Assembly (NCBI GenBank): GCA_021776565.1
Contig: JAJFFQ010000059.1
Span: 1-64,000, forward strand
Direction: 5' to 3'
Length of the DNA: 64,000 nt
Origin: Robiginitomaculum sp.
GTDB lineage: Bacteria; Pseudomonadota; Alphaproteobacteria; Caulobacterales; Maricaulaceae
The position numbers were made by a program, and so were the translations under genes. A model generated the notes under the pieces. That model had not been told where the DNA came from. It did no database searches and saw nothing but the letters and a program-made list of their open reading frames with translations. Shown here in pieces: positions 53,607 through 63,051 of the stretch (position 1 is the first letter of the stretch; the number at the start of each line of letters is the position of its first letter).

Positions 53607-54881
53607 ATGCCGATCAAGATACTCATGCCCGCTCTTTCGCCCACCATGGAAGAGGGAACCCTGGCCAAATGGCTGGTGAAAGAGGGCGATACCATCCGTT
53701 CCGGCGATGTCATCGCCGAGATTGAAACCGACAAGGCGACCATGGAAGTTGAGGCGGTTGAAGAAGGTGTGTTGGCTAAAATCATGGTTCCCGGCAATAG
53801 TGAAAACGTCGCCATCAATACGGTCATTGCGCTTTTACTGGAAGACGGCGAAGATGCGTCTGCACTGGATGGCTTTGATGTTAGTGCAAGTTCCAAAGAC
53901 AATAGCCCCTCACCCCAACCCTCTCCCTCCCCAAAGCAAAGAGGGGCAGAGGGAGAAAAAGAAGATGTCCCTGTTCCTCCCCTGCTTGCGGGGGAGGTGT
54001 CAGCAGAGCTGACGGAGGGGGGAAATCGCATCAAGGCCTCACCGTTGGCCAGGCGTCTTGCCAAAGAGGCCGACCTTGATCTTGCCAGTATTACCGGCAC
54101 TGGCCCCAATGGCCGTATTATCAAACGCGATATTGAAAGCGCCCCGGCCAGAGGTGCTGCTCCTCCTGGCGCACAGCCACCGCAAGTCCCGGGTGGTTAT
54201 GATCTCGTTCCACTTGATGGGATGCGCAAGGTAATTGCGGCGCGCATGACAGAATCATTTCGTGATGTGCCTCATTTTCCATTGACCATTGACTGCCACC
54301 TTGATGCGCTGCTCAGCGCACGCAAAGCCATCAATGAAGCCGCCGCAGATGACGGGATAAAAATCTCGGTCAATGATTTCATTATCCGCGCTTGTGCGCT
54401 GGCATTAAAGAAAGAACCCGCCGCCAATGCCAGCTATACGCCCGAGGGTTTTAGAAGCTGGCATGATGCAGACATTGCCGTTGCTGTTGCCATTGATGGC
54501 GGCCTGATTACCCCGGTGGTCAGGCAGGCGCAGCATAAAGGCCTTGCGGCCATATCTGCTGAGGTCAAAGATCTGGCAGTTCGTGCCAAGGCTCGCAAAC
54601 TCATGCCCGAAGAATACCAGGGCGGCACCTTCACGGTGTCCAATATGGGGATGATGGGTATTAAATCCTTTGCCTCGATCATCAATCAGCCTCAAGGCTG
54701 TATCATGTCAGTTGGTGCTGGCGAAAAACGCCCCGTGGTCATCGGTGATGAGTTGGGCATTGCCACCCTGATGAGCGTAACGCTAACCTGCGACCACCGG
54801 GTTGTGGATGGGGCCATCGGCGCGTCATTCCTTAAATACTTCAAACAGTTTATCGAAAACCCGGCGATGATGTTGCTGTGA
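53607..54881 (+). CDS. pdhC: Pyruvate dehydrogenase E2 (dihydrolipoamide acetyltransferase)
   Basis: The 424-residue E2 has one lipoyl domain (about 1-80, [12 protein letters not shown]), a linker (about 95-150), the peripheral-subunit-binding domain (SPLARRLAKEADLDLASITGTGPNGRI, about 147-173) and the catalytic domain ending with CDHRVVDGAIGASFL (catalytic His in DHRVVDG). The lipoyl domain is nearly the same as that of E1-beta. The linker contains two translated palindromic repeats: residues about 100-117 (SPSPQPSPSPKQRGAEGE) and 124-140 ([17 protein letters not shown]). The ATG at 53607 follows AAGGAAC. Confidence 0.97.
   Translation: MPIKILMPALSPTMEEGTLAKWLVKEGDTIRSGDVIAEIETDKATMEVEAVEEGVLAKIMVPGNSENVAINTVIALLLEDGEDASALDGFDVSASSKDNSPSPQPSPSPKQRGAEGEKEDVPVPPLLAGEVSAELTEGGNRIKASPLARRLAKEADLDLASITGTGPNGRIIKRDIESAPARGAAPPGAQPPQVPGGYDLVPLDGMRKVIAARMTESFRDVPHFPLTIDCHLDALLSARKAINEAAADDGIKISVNDFIIRACALALKKEPAANASYTPEGFRSWHDADIAVAVAIDGGLITPVVRQAQHKGLAAISAEVKDLAVRAKARKLMPEEYQGGTFTVSNMGMMGIKSFASIINQPQGCIMSVGAGEKRPVVIGDELGIATLMSVTLTCDHRVVDGAIGASFLKYFKQFIENPAMMLL
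53906..53955 (+). repeat. CCCTCACCCCAACCCTCTCCC palindrome inside pdhC
   Basis: CCCCTCACCCCAACCCTCTC followed by CCTCCCC and, after AAAGCAAA, GAGGGGCAGAGGGAG. The two sides can pair. It is in frame and codes for a Ser/Pro-rich linker. A related unit lies after lpdA at 58425-58471, and motifs of this type are common intergenic repeats. Confidence 0.8.
53976..54022 (+). repeat. CCTCCCCTGCTTGCGGGGGAGG palindrome inside pdhC
   Basis: Same orientation and frame as the pdhB copy. The second inner hairpin differs: TCAGCAGAGCTGA here against ACCGCGAAGCGGT in pdhB, so arms have changed together and pairing is kept. The intergenic copy at 59671 has TCAGCGAAGCTGA. Confidence 0.9.
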
Positions 54882-55387
54882 AAGATAAAGCTACAGAAAA
54901 AATATTTATATCCTTGATTGGATTTTTTATTTTAGCGTTTCTCAGCATAAGTTTAACCTTCTTCTTAAACGATATGCTTGACGCGTATCACGGCATCACA
55001 ATACCGGGTGGTGACGTTGAGGAACCTTATATTTTTCTCTTTCTGTGTGCGCTTTACGTATTGGCATTTTTTGGGTTCCTTATCGGTTATAATGGGTGGT
55101 TCAGTAGAACTGAGAATGATAAAAAAAGATGGTATCTAATAGTGGTTTTCGGCTCTTTATTGCCTGCCTACTACATATCAGCATCGTGGGTGCATGAGGG
55201 ATTGTCACTATCAACAATATCAGAGTTGGGGAGTAAGTTTTCTCAAGAAACTGCCAAGCAAGCCGCATTACGGTCACAGGCAATATTATTCTGTTTTTTC
55301 GTATTTCAGGCAACTTTTGGTATTTGGGTAGATGCGATGTTTAGAGTATTCAAGCCTATTGATACCGGGAAAAATGAGGCAAGATAA
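54878..55387 (+). CDS. Small integral membrane protein, unknown
   Basis: GTG 54878 overlaps the E2 stop codon by 4 bp (GTGA). The 169-residue product has four predicted transmembrane helices (about 10-30, 52-72, 86-105, 135-155). Base composition is more A/T-rich than the pdh genes around it, and it is followed by a repeat, so it may be a later acquisition. I recognise no family. Confidence 0.65.
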   Translation: MKDKATEKIFISLIGFFILAFLSISLTFFLNDMLDAYHGITIPGGDVEEPYIFLFLCALYVLAFFGFLIGYNGWFSRTENDKKRWYLIVVFGSLLPAYYISASWVHEGLSLSTISELGSKFSQETAKQAALRSQAILFCFFVFQATFGIWVDAMFRVFKPIDTGKNEAR

Positions 55388-55492
55388 AATGGGCATGGCA
55401 AATTTGCATAGCTATCCCGCACGCAGTCGCACTTGTGCGCCCGCATTAGGTACTTATGGTTTCTCACTTCTTCAATATGGTGAACCATTCCG

Positions 55493-55558
55493 CCCTCATG
55501 GTGAGCCTGTCGAACCATGTGGCCTTGTGCCCACCCTTCGACAAGCTCAGGGTGAGGG
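55493..55558. repeat. Dispersed TTCGACAAGCTCAG palindrome, copy 3
   Basis: CTCATGGTGAGCCTGTCGAA is followed after about 24 bp by the inverse TTCGACAAGCTCAGGGTGAG. It separates the A/T-rich membrane protein gene from marC. The ~185-bp gap holds nothing else recognisable. Confidence 0.8.
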
Positions 55559-55573
55559 AAGGGGGTTTTTCTG

Positions 55574-56215
55574 ATGGATATGGCCATGCTTGATCTTTTT
55601 ATCGCAACTTTTGTCACCCTGTTTGTAGTGATTGACGCGCTGGGCGTGGCGCCCATCTTTGCCACCCTGACCGCCGGTGCCAGTGCCGCGCACAGCCGAT
55701 CCATGGCCATTCGCGGAACGATTTATGCCAGTTTACTGTTGTTGGCCTTTGCCTTTGGTGGGGAATGGTTGCTCACCCGTATGGGGGTTAGTCTGGATGC
55801 CTTTCGCACGGCGGGCGGGCTTTTACTGCTTTTGATGTCTATTGAGATGCTTTTTGAAAAACGCCAGGCCCGACGTGAAACCCGCGCCGAAACCATGCTG
55901 GAAGATGATGACGGGCCAGAGGATATTTCCGTGTTTCCTTTGGCTATTCCGTTGCTTGCCGGGCCAGGCTCCATTGCGGCGGTGATGATTTTTATGTCGC
56001 AACAGCATGACCATCCCATGGCCCAGCTTGTGGTTGTCGGGGCTATGCTGGCAAATCTTCTGATTGCGCTGATACTGCTGCTGATCGCCCCCTGGCTGCT
56101 GCGGGTCATGGGACACACGGTTGGGGCGCTGATTACCCGGGTGTTCGGGGTCATTCTGGCAGCACTTTCGGTGCAATTGATTTTTGATGGCGTGAAAAAC
56201 GTCTTTTTTGCCTGA
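55574..56215 (+). CDS. MarC family integral membrane protein
   Basis: A 213-residue MarC/UPF0056 protein with six transmembrane helices. Family features include FVVIDALGVAPIFATLT, RTAGGLLLLLMSIEML and FPLAIPLLAGPGSIAAVM. Function unknown despite the historical link to multiple antibiotic resistance. Its stop overlaps the beginning of the open frame of the thioesterase, but with the GTG start used below there is a 10-bp gap. Confidence 0.92.
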   Translation: MDMAMLDLFIATFVTLFVVIDALGVAPIFATLTAGASAAHSRSMAIRGTIYASLLLLAFAFGGEWLLTRMGVSLDAFRTAGGLLLLLMSIEMLFEKRQARRETRAETMLEDDDGPEDISVFPLAIPLLAGPGSIAAVMIFMSQQHDHPMAQLVVVGAMLANLLIALILLLIAPWLLRVMGHTVGALITRVFGVILAALSVQLIFDGVKNVFFA

Positions 56216-56225
56216 TGGAAACTTT

Positions 56226-56999
56226 GTGAGCGAGATACACCATAAAGTCAGACTGGTTGATCTGGTGTTTCCGGATCAGACCAATCATCAAGGCGATATG
56301 TTTGGCGGTGCGGCGCTGGCCTTTATGGACAAGGTGGCCTTTCTGGCCGCCGCGCGTCTGGCCCGGCGCGGGTTTGTTACCGCCGCGGTTGAACGGATGG
56401 ATTTCAAAAGCCCGGTTCTGGTCGGCGAACTGGTTGACCTGACAGGTGAAGTACGCAGTGTCGGGCGAACCTCGATGAATGTCCGCGTTAGCCTGATGGC
56501 CGAGAACCTGCTCACCGGTGAACGCCGTCTGACCACCCAGGGTGATTTCATCATGGTGGCCAGTGATCGCAAAACCAACAAAACCCCCTTGCCACCGGTG
56601 CCGGATTATGCACCAGAGCCAAAGGGTGTGACCCGCACGGCGGAGCTGGTATTTCCAGGCGATACAGATCATCGCGGGCTATTGTTCGGGGGCCGGGCGC
56701 TGAACCTGATGGAAAAGGCCGCCTTTGTTGCCGCGTCTCGCCATGCCCGCACATCGGTGGTGATGGCGGCCTTGAAAGAGATAGACTTTGCTACCGCCAT
56801 CCATGTGGGCGAGATGATAGAGATCATCGCAAAAGTGGTCAGCGTTGGCCGCACCTCCATGCGTGTTGCTGTGCGGCTCTGCGCCGAGGATTTGCAAACC
56901 GGGGAGCGTCGCCAGGCCACAATAGGCGAATTTATTATGGTGGCGCTTGGGGGTGATGGTAAACCGGCCCCCGCACCATCGTTAAACGAGGAACAATGA
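56226..56999 (+). CDS. Acyl-CoA thioesterase with two hotdog domains
   Basis: The 257-residue protein has two tandem hotdog domains of the acyl-CoA thioesterase (YciA/BFIT) group: VFPDQTNHQGDMFGGAALAFMD in the first, described as the key region, and VFPGDTDHRGLLFGGRALNLME in the second, each followed by V(G)RTSM. It would hydrolyse fatty acyl-CoA to free acid. GTG 56226 follows GGAAACTTT; TTG 56208 overlaps marC. It lies 1 bp before lpdA and is probably co-transcribed with it. Confidence 0.88.
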   Translation: MSEIHHKVRLVDLVFPDQTNHQGDMFGGAALAFMDKVAFLAAARLARRGFVTAAVERMDFKSPVLVGELVDLTGEVRSVGRTSMNVRVSLMAENLLTGERRLTTQGDFIMVASDRKTNKTPLPPVPDYAPEPKGVTRTAELVFPGDTDHRGLLFGGRALNLMEKAAFVAASRHARTSVVMAALKEIDFATAIHVGEMIEIIAKVVSVGRTSMRVAVRLCAEDLQTGERRQATIGEFIMVALGGDGKPAPAPSLNEEQ

Positions 57000-57000
57000 T

Positions 57001-58416
57001 ATGAGTGTGCAAAATTTTGATCTTGTCATTATCGGTGCTGGCCCCGGCGGCTATGTGGCGGCAATCCGGGCCTCGCAACTGGGTCTAAAAACCGCAATTG
57101 TCGAGCGCGAACACCTGGGCGGCGTTTGCCTCAATTGGGGCTGTATTCCCACCAAGGCGCTGTTGCGCTCTGCCGAAGTGTTTGAACTGATGGAAAATGC
57201 CAGTGCCTACGGCCTTAGCTGTTCAAAGCCCGATTTTGATCTGGGTAAAGTGGTAAAACGCTCGCGCCAGATCGCCGGGCAACTATCCGGCGGTGTCAAA
57301 TATCTGCTCAAAAAGCATAAAGTGACCGTCCTGGATGGCGAAGCGCGGCTGGAGAAAGGTACCAAAGCCCCAACAGTCATCGTGCGGGATAACGCTGGCA
57401 AAGACAGCACGTTCACCGCCGCACATGTTATTCTGGCCACCGGGGCGCGGGCGCGCACCATACCGGCGGCTGGTCTGGCCCCCGAAGGCAAGTTTATCTG
57501 GACGGCCAAAGAGGCCATGGTGCCGGACGTGATGCCCAAATCTCTGCTGGTTATCGGCTCTGGTGCCATCGGCATTGAATTTGCGTCGTTTTATAACGCT
57601 CTTGGTGCCGAGGTAACTGTGGTGGAGATGCTGGACCGGGTATTACCGGTCGAGGACGCTGAAATCAGCGCACTGGCACAAAAAGCGTTTGAAAAATCCG
57701 GGATGAACATCCTCACCTCTGCGCAGGTGAAGAGCGTAAAGCCCGGAAAAGATACCATCACCGCCAGCATCAAGACCAAGGACGGCAAGGTGCAAAGCAT
57801 AGTGGCGGAGCGCATCATTCTGGCCATTGGCATTGTCGGTAATGTCGAAGACCTCGGCCTTGAAAGTTTGGGCGTTAAAACCGACCGCAGCCACGTGGTC
57901 ACAGATGAATTTTCGCGCACCAATGTGGTCGGGCTTTATGCCATTGGTGATCTGACCGCGCCGCCCTGGTTGGCCCACAAGGCCAGTCATGAAGGGGTGA
58001 TTTGCGTTGAAAAAATCGCCGGTAATAACCCGCACGCGCTTGACCATGGCAATATACCCGGCTGCACTTATTGTCGCCCGCAAGTGGCCTCGGTCGGCCT
58101 CACCGAAGCCGCCGCCATCGATGCCGGGCATAGCGTCAAAGTGGGCCGCTTCCCGTTCATGGGCAATGGCAAGGCCATTGCGCTGGGTGAACCCGAAGGC
58201 CTCATCAAGACGGTATTTGACGCCAAAACCGGTGAGCTGCTGGGCGCGCACATGATCGGCACCGAAGTGACCGAGCTTATTCAGGGTTATACCGTCGCCA
58301 GAACGCTGGAAACCACCGAAGCCGAACTGATGGAGACCGTGTTCCCGCATCCGACGCTCTCGGAAATGATGCACGAAAGCGTGCTGGACGCCTATGGCAA
58401 GGTGATCCATGTTTAG
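57001..58416 (+). CDS. lpdA: Dihydrolipoyl dehydrogenase (E3)
   Basis: The 471-residue flavoprotein reoxidises dihydrolipoamide with NAD, completing the pyruvate dehydrogenase complex. FAD motif DLVIIGAGPGGYVAAIRAS, redox disulfide GGVCLNWGCIPTK (about 39-51), NAD motif VIGSGAIGIEFASF and the catalytic HPTLSEMMHE dyad are all present. Other complexes (2-oxoglutarate, branched-chain) could also use it. A palindromic repeat follows and may end the transcript. Confidence 0.97.
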   Translation: MSVQNFDLVIIGAGPGGYVAAIRASQLGLKTAIVEREHLGGVCLNWGCIPTKALLRSAEVFELMENASAYGLSCSKPDFDLGKVVKRSRQIAGQLSGGVKYLLKKHKVTVLDGEARLEKGTKAPTVIVRDNAGKDSTFTAAHVILATGARARTIPAAGLAPEGKFIWTAKEAMVPDVMPKSLLVIGSGAIGIEFASFYNALGAEVTVVEMLDRVLPVEDAEISALAQKAFEKSGMNILTSAQVKSVKPGKDTITASIKTKDGKVQSIVAERIILAIGIVGNVEDLGLESLGVKTDRSHVVTDEFSRTNVVGLYAIGDLTAPPWLAHKASHEGVICVEKIAGNNPHALDHGNIPGCTYCRPQVASVGLTEAAAIDAGHSVKVGRFPFMGNGKAIALGEPEGLIKTVFDAKTGELLGAHMIGTEVTELIQGYTVARTLETTEAELMETVFPHPTLSEMMHESVLDAYGKVIHV

Positions 58417-58424
58417 GGTTTCTT

Positions 58425-58471
58425 CCTCTCCCCTTCTTTGCTTTAGGAAGGGAGAGGATCGAGGTGAGGGG
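58425..58471. repeat. CTCTCCCCTTCTTTGCT palindrome after lpdA
   Basis: CCTCTCCCCTTC and GAAGGGAGAGG pair across TTTGCTTTAG, followed by ATCGAGGTGAGGGG. Related in sequence to the repeat at 53906 inside pdhC. A stem of about 11 bp just after lpdA could serve as a terminator or message stabiliser. Confidence 0.7.
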
Positions 58472-58557
58472 ATATGGCATAGCAAAATTAACTGCTGACC
58501 CGTCAAATTTTGTTGTTTTCAATAGACAAGTAATAAGTGATTATCTATAGCTTTACT

Positions 58558-58860
58558 ATGACGGAGCGTATCTCAACTATAAAATTTCTCGACCTTGGTT
58601 TTGGCGGCCTGTTCAAGATTGTATTTTGGGCATCCATACTACCATGGTTATTCGTAGTAATGCTTTGGGTTCTTTTTGCTTTTCTTGATCCAGAAAGAAT
58701 AACAATGTTCGGGGTCAAATTAAAAACAACGGCTGACGCCTTAAAAAACTTGCCGATTGCCTTTGCCTTTGTATTGGGACAAGCAGCATTTACAGGCTTT
58801 GCAGGGGCAGGAATGCTTAGAATATTTGGTAAATATCTGCCGTTAGGCAATTTGAATTAA
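58558..58860 (+). CDS. Small two-helix membrane protein, unknown
   Basis: ATG 58558 gives 100 residues with transmembrane helices at about 15-40 and 68-88. It contains FKIVFWASILPWLFVVMLW and AFTGFAGAGMLRIF. A GTG at 58537 is also open. It is A/T-rich for the window and sits directly before the next lipoprotein gene (3 bp), so they are probably a pair. No family recognised. Confidence 0.6.
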   Translation: MTERISTIKFLDLGFGGLFKIVFWASILPWLFVVMLWVLFAFLDPERITMFGVKLKTTADALKNLPIAFAFVLGQAAFTGFAGAGMLRIFGKYLPLGNLN

Positions 58861-58863
58861 GGT

Positions 58864-59568
58864 ATGCGTTGCCTCATCGTCATGGCCTTGAGCTTTATCC
58901 TTTATGGCTGTTCTTCATCAGATGAACAGACACGCTCGTGCTTTTTAGCTTTGCCCCGCACCTATGATGAAGGTACGGCCTGTCATGCCTTGATGGAAGA
59001 TTACGCGAGCCTGGTGGACTACGAAAAACTGGAAACATCGAAAGCCGCAGGTATAGACGTGCTTTTCTTATATATAGGAAAAATCAGTGTACAGACGCGG
59101 AGCCTACGCGCTAATTTTGAGGCTGTGCACGATGTGTGCGGCGTCTTGGTCACGACGTCTATGCTGAATGAATATCAGTATTTTCAACAAACCAACCAGA
59201 ATAAGAGCGAGAGCCTGCCTCAGTATGATGAAGTTGTCTATCAAGCCTCAAAACACGCAACATGCCGCTATTCGGGCTCAGAAATATCAATAATTTTGAC
59301 AAACTCGGCAATTTTGCTGCGTCCGCGCATAAATGATAAGCGCCTGTTTGCAGCATTGACAGAACACTACCAGTCCATGGCAGACATGCAGCAGGGTATT
59401 CTGTCCTGTCCTGTGATTTTCATGTTTGTTTATATGAACGTGTCGGTGGTTAAGTCATCCAATCTTGGCGGCGTCATCGCGCAAAAAATTCATTCCTGCC
59501 TGTCGGATGAGCCGGATCCATTGAAAAGGAAAGCGATGATATCTGTGCTTGATAACATGACGTTATAA
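58864..59568 (+). CDS. Predicted lipoprotein of unknown function
   Basis: A 234-residue lipoprotein with a short signal and lipobox LYGC (Cys16), then CSSSDEQT. The mature part has six or seven Cys and no recognised domain. It is probably co-transcribed with the small membrane protein upstream. Composition is less G/C-rich than the flanking core genes. Confidence 0.65.
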   Translation: MRCLIVMALSFILYGCSSSDEQTRSCFLALPRTYDEGTACHALMEDYASLVDYEKLETSKAAGIDVLFLYIGKISVQTRSLRANFEAVHDVCGVLVTTSMLNEYQYFQQTNQNKSESLPQYDEVVYQASKHATCRYSGSEISIILTNSAILLRPRINDKRLFAALTEHYQSMADMQQGILSCPVIFMFVYMNVSVVKSSNLGGVIAQKIHSCLSDEPDPLKRKAMISVLDNMTL

Positions 59569-59606
59569 GGTGACCTTACGCCTGTGGCAGGGTGATTCAT
59601 GTTTAG

Positions 59607-59718
59607 GAAGCCCCCCTCAGACCGCTACGCGGCCAGCTCCCCCGTGTACTGAGGAGCAAAACAAGTCTTTCCTCCCCTGCTTGCGGGGGAGGTGTCAGCG
59701 AAGCTGACGGAGGGGGCT
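59607..59718. repeat. Full-length CCTCCCCTGCTTGCGGGGGAGG element between genes
   Basis: AAGCCCCCCTCAG at the left is matched by the right end GGAGGGGGCTTT; inner blocks ACCGCTACGCGG, then TCCTCCCCTGCTTGCGGGGGA and TCAGCGAAGCTGACGG form further hairpins. The core at 59671-59716 is the same repeat that is translated in pdhB and pdhC. It touches the hemB stop codon and may terminate transcription from either side. Confidence 0.85.
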
Positions 59719-60738
<1,020 letters not shown>

Positions 60739-60751
60739 CTATCAGGGTAAA

Positions 60752-60805
60752 GTACAATCCGAAAAGTGGAAACCGGTTTTCGGTTAAATTGCCGGTTTAT
60801 TGTAC
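60752..60805. repeat. Nested palindrome in the hemB-acd promoter region
   Basis: CCGAAAAGTGGAAACCGGTTTTCGG (60759-60783) has inverted arms CCGAAAA/TTTTCGG; sequence of this kind is a frequent dispersed palindrome in Rhizobiales and relatives. It sits inside larger arms GTACAAT (60752-60758) and ATTGTAC (60799-60805). Either could also be an operator for one of the divergent genes. Confidence 0.6.
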
Positions 60806-60848
60806 AACAGAAAAAGCTAATTCCATCAAGCATGAAAGGGCAAGAAGC

Positions 60849-61988
60849 ATGGACTTCACCCTTAGCGAAGAACAAAGACTGATAAAGGACATGGCGGCGG
60901 GGTTTGCCACCGATAAATTGCGCCCAAATGCTGCCAAATGGGATGAGGAGAAAGTTTTCCCGGTCGAGGTCATGCGCGAAGCAGCGGCCCTTGGCTTTGC
61001 CGGCATTTATGTGGGCGAGGAACATGGTGGCTCTAACCTTAGCCGTCTTGATGCGGCATTGATCTTCGAGCAATTGTCCATGGGCTGTGTGGCAACGGCG
61101 GCCTATCTGTCCATTCATAACATGGCTTCCTGGATGATCGACACCTATGGTAATGAGGATCAGCGTAACCGTTGGCTGCCGGGCCTGATGAGTATGAAGT
61201 TTGTTGCCAGTTATTGCCTGACCGAACCCGGTTCCGGCTCTGACGCGGCGGCCTTGCGCACCAAAGCGGTGCGCAACGGCGACCATTATGTGCTTAATGG
61301 CACCAAGGCGTTTATTTCTGGCGCAGGGGTATCAGACATTTATGTGGTGATGGTGCGCACCGGCGAGGCTGGCCCCGGCGGTATTTCAACATTTGTGGTG
61401 GAAAAGGGAACACCAGGGCTTTCTTTTGGGGCCAATGAGCGCAAAATGGGCTGGAATTCCCAGCCCACTGCGTCGGTAATTTTTGAAGACTGCAAGGTGC
61501 CGGTAGGCAATCGCCTTTCTGAGGAAGGGGTGGGTTTCAAAATTGCCATGTCGGGCCTTGATGGTGGACGTATCAATATCGGTTCTTGCTCACTGGGCGG
61601 AGCGTCCGAGGCACTGTCACTGGCTAAGGATTATATCGCCACCCGCACCCAGTTTGGTAAACCCATCGGGGCATTTCAGGCCAGTCAGTTCAAAATCGCC
61701 GACATGGCTACCGAGTTGGAGGCCGCCCGCATGATGCTCTATCGCGGCGCAGCGGCGATCGATGCCAATGACCCGCAAAAAGGAAAATACGCTGCCATGG
61801 CCAAACGCTTTGCCACCGATGTTGGCTTTAAGGTGGCCAATGACGCGCTGCAATTACATGGCGGGTATGGCTATTTGAAGGATTATCCGCTGGAGCGCAT
61901 TGTGCGCGATCTGCGGGTGCATCAAATTCTTGAAGGCACCAATGAAATTATGCGTGTTATTATCGCCCGTCATGAATTGGGTAGGTAG
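60849..61988 (+). CDS. Isobutyryl-CoA dehydrogenase-like acyl-CoA dehydrogenase
   Basis: A 379-residue FAD enzyme. ATG 60849 starts MDFTLSEEQR. Features are YCLTEPGSGSDAAAL, WNSQPTASVIFEDC, GGYGYLKDYPLERIVRDLRVHQI and the catalytic-base Glu in LEGTNEIMR, the pattern of short-branched/isobutyryl-CoA dehydrogenase. It would convert isobutyryl-CoA to methacrylyl-CoA in valine breakdown, supported by the next two genes. It abuts the following gene with no gap. Confidence 0.93.
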   Translation: MDFTLSEEQRLIKDMAAGFATDKLRPNAAKWDEEKVFPVEVMREAAALGFAGIYVGEEHGGSNLSRLDAALIFEQLSMGCVATAAYLSIHNMASWMIDTYGNEDQRNRWLPGLMSMKFVASYCLTEPGSGSDAAALRTKAVRNGDHYVLNGTKAFISGAGVSDIYVVMVRTGEAGPGGISTFVVEKGTPGLSFGANERKMGWNSQPTASVIFEDCKVPVGNRLSEEGVGFKIAMSGLDGGRINIGSCSLGGASEALSLAKDYIATRTQFGKPIGAFQASQFKIADMATELEAARMMLYRGAAAIDANDPQKGKYAAMAKRFATDVGFKVANDALQLHGGYGYLKDYPLERIVRDLRVHQILEGTNEIMRVIIARHELGR

Positions 61989-63050
61989 ATGACCAATACA
62001 GACTCTGTAATTGTCCGCGATGAGGGCCGCATTGGTCGCTTGACGCTCAACCGGCCAAAGGCGTTAAACGCGCTTGATCTGGATATGATCCGGATCATGA
62101 CCAAGGCTCTGTTGGACTGGCGTAATGATGACAATATCGCCGGAATTGTGGTGGATGGAGCCGGGGAAAAAGCATTTTGTGCGGGCGGCGATATTCTGGC
62201 GCTGACCGGGGATCGCACGGACGATCAAGCCTATCCACGCATGTTCTACGCCGAAGAATATCGCCTGAATACACTGATAAAAGAATACCCCAAGCCTTAT
62301 GTTGCCATGATTGATGGTATTGTCATGGGCGGCGGCGTTGGCATTTCTATGCATGGTGCGCGCCGCATTTGTGGTGATCGCACATTGTTTGCCATGCCAG
62401 AAACCGGGATCGGGTTTTATCCTGATGTTGGGGGAACGTATTTTCTGCCTCGCCTTGAGGGTAAACTTGGCATCTGGTTGGCCCTGACGGGTGCACGACT
62501 GAAAGCGGCAGACGTTTTTTCGCTTGGCATTGCCACAGATTACGCCCCGTCCGATCAGCATGAGCAGATCATTGCCCGCCTGGTCGAGGATACGCGAACG
62601 CCAGCAGATATGGGTGAAATTATCGATAGCCTGACCGGTCGCCCGGGTGCGGGCCGTGTTCCGCTTGATCTGGTTAATCAGACCTTTGCCGCCGATACCG
62701 TGGAAGAGATTATAGAAGCTCTTGAATATGATGATGGAGAGTGGGCCAGGGCACAAAAAAAATTCCTGATGACGAAATCCCCTATGGCTTTGAAAGTCAC
62801 CTTGCGCCAAATGTACGAAGGGGGAAATATGAGTTTTCGAGCCTGTATGTCTATGGAACTGGGTCTTAGCCTGAAATTTGTATCCGGGGATGATTTTGCC
62901 GAAGGCGTGCGCGCTTTGCTGGTTGATCGTGATAACGCACCATTGTGGAAGCCTGCAAAACTTGGGGATATAAGCGAGATGAATGTTGCCACCTATTTTG
63001 TGCCATTGGTGCAGGAACAGCGCCTGACATTTTTTGACGAGGAAAATTGA
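61989..63050 (+). CDS. 3-hydroxyisobutyryl-CoA hydrolase
   Basis: A 353-residue enoyl-CoA hydratase-superfamily member. GAGEKAFCAGGDI, MIDGIVMGGGVGISMHG and MPETGIGFYPDVGGTYFLPRL identify the hydrolase branch (HIBCH), which frees 3-hydroxyisobutyrate from its CoA ester. Length is as expected. ATG begins directly after the dehydrogenase stop, and the stop is 1 bp before mmsB, so translation is coupled. Confidence 0.94.
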   Translation: MTNTDSVIVRDEGRIGRLTLNRPKALNALDLDMIRIMTKALLDWRNDDNIAGIVVDGAGEKAFCAGGDILALTGDRTDDQAYPRMFYAEEYRLNTLIKEYPKPYVAMIDGIVMGGGVGISMHGARRICGDRTLFAMPETGIGFYPDVGGTYFLPRLEGKLGIWLALTGARLKAADVFSLGIATDYAPSDQHEQIIARLVEDTRTPADMGEIIDSLTGRPGAGRVPLDLVNQTFAADTVEEIIEALEYDDGEWARAQKKFLMTKSPMALKVTLRQMYEGGNMSFRACMSMELGLSLKFVSGDDFAEGVRALLVDRDNAPLWKPAKLGDISEMNVATYFVPLVQEQRLTFFDEEN

Positions 63051-63051
63051 C

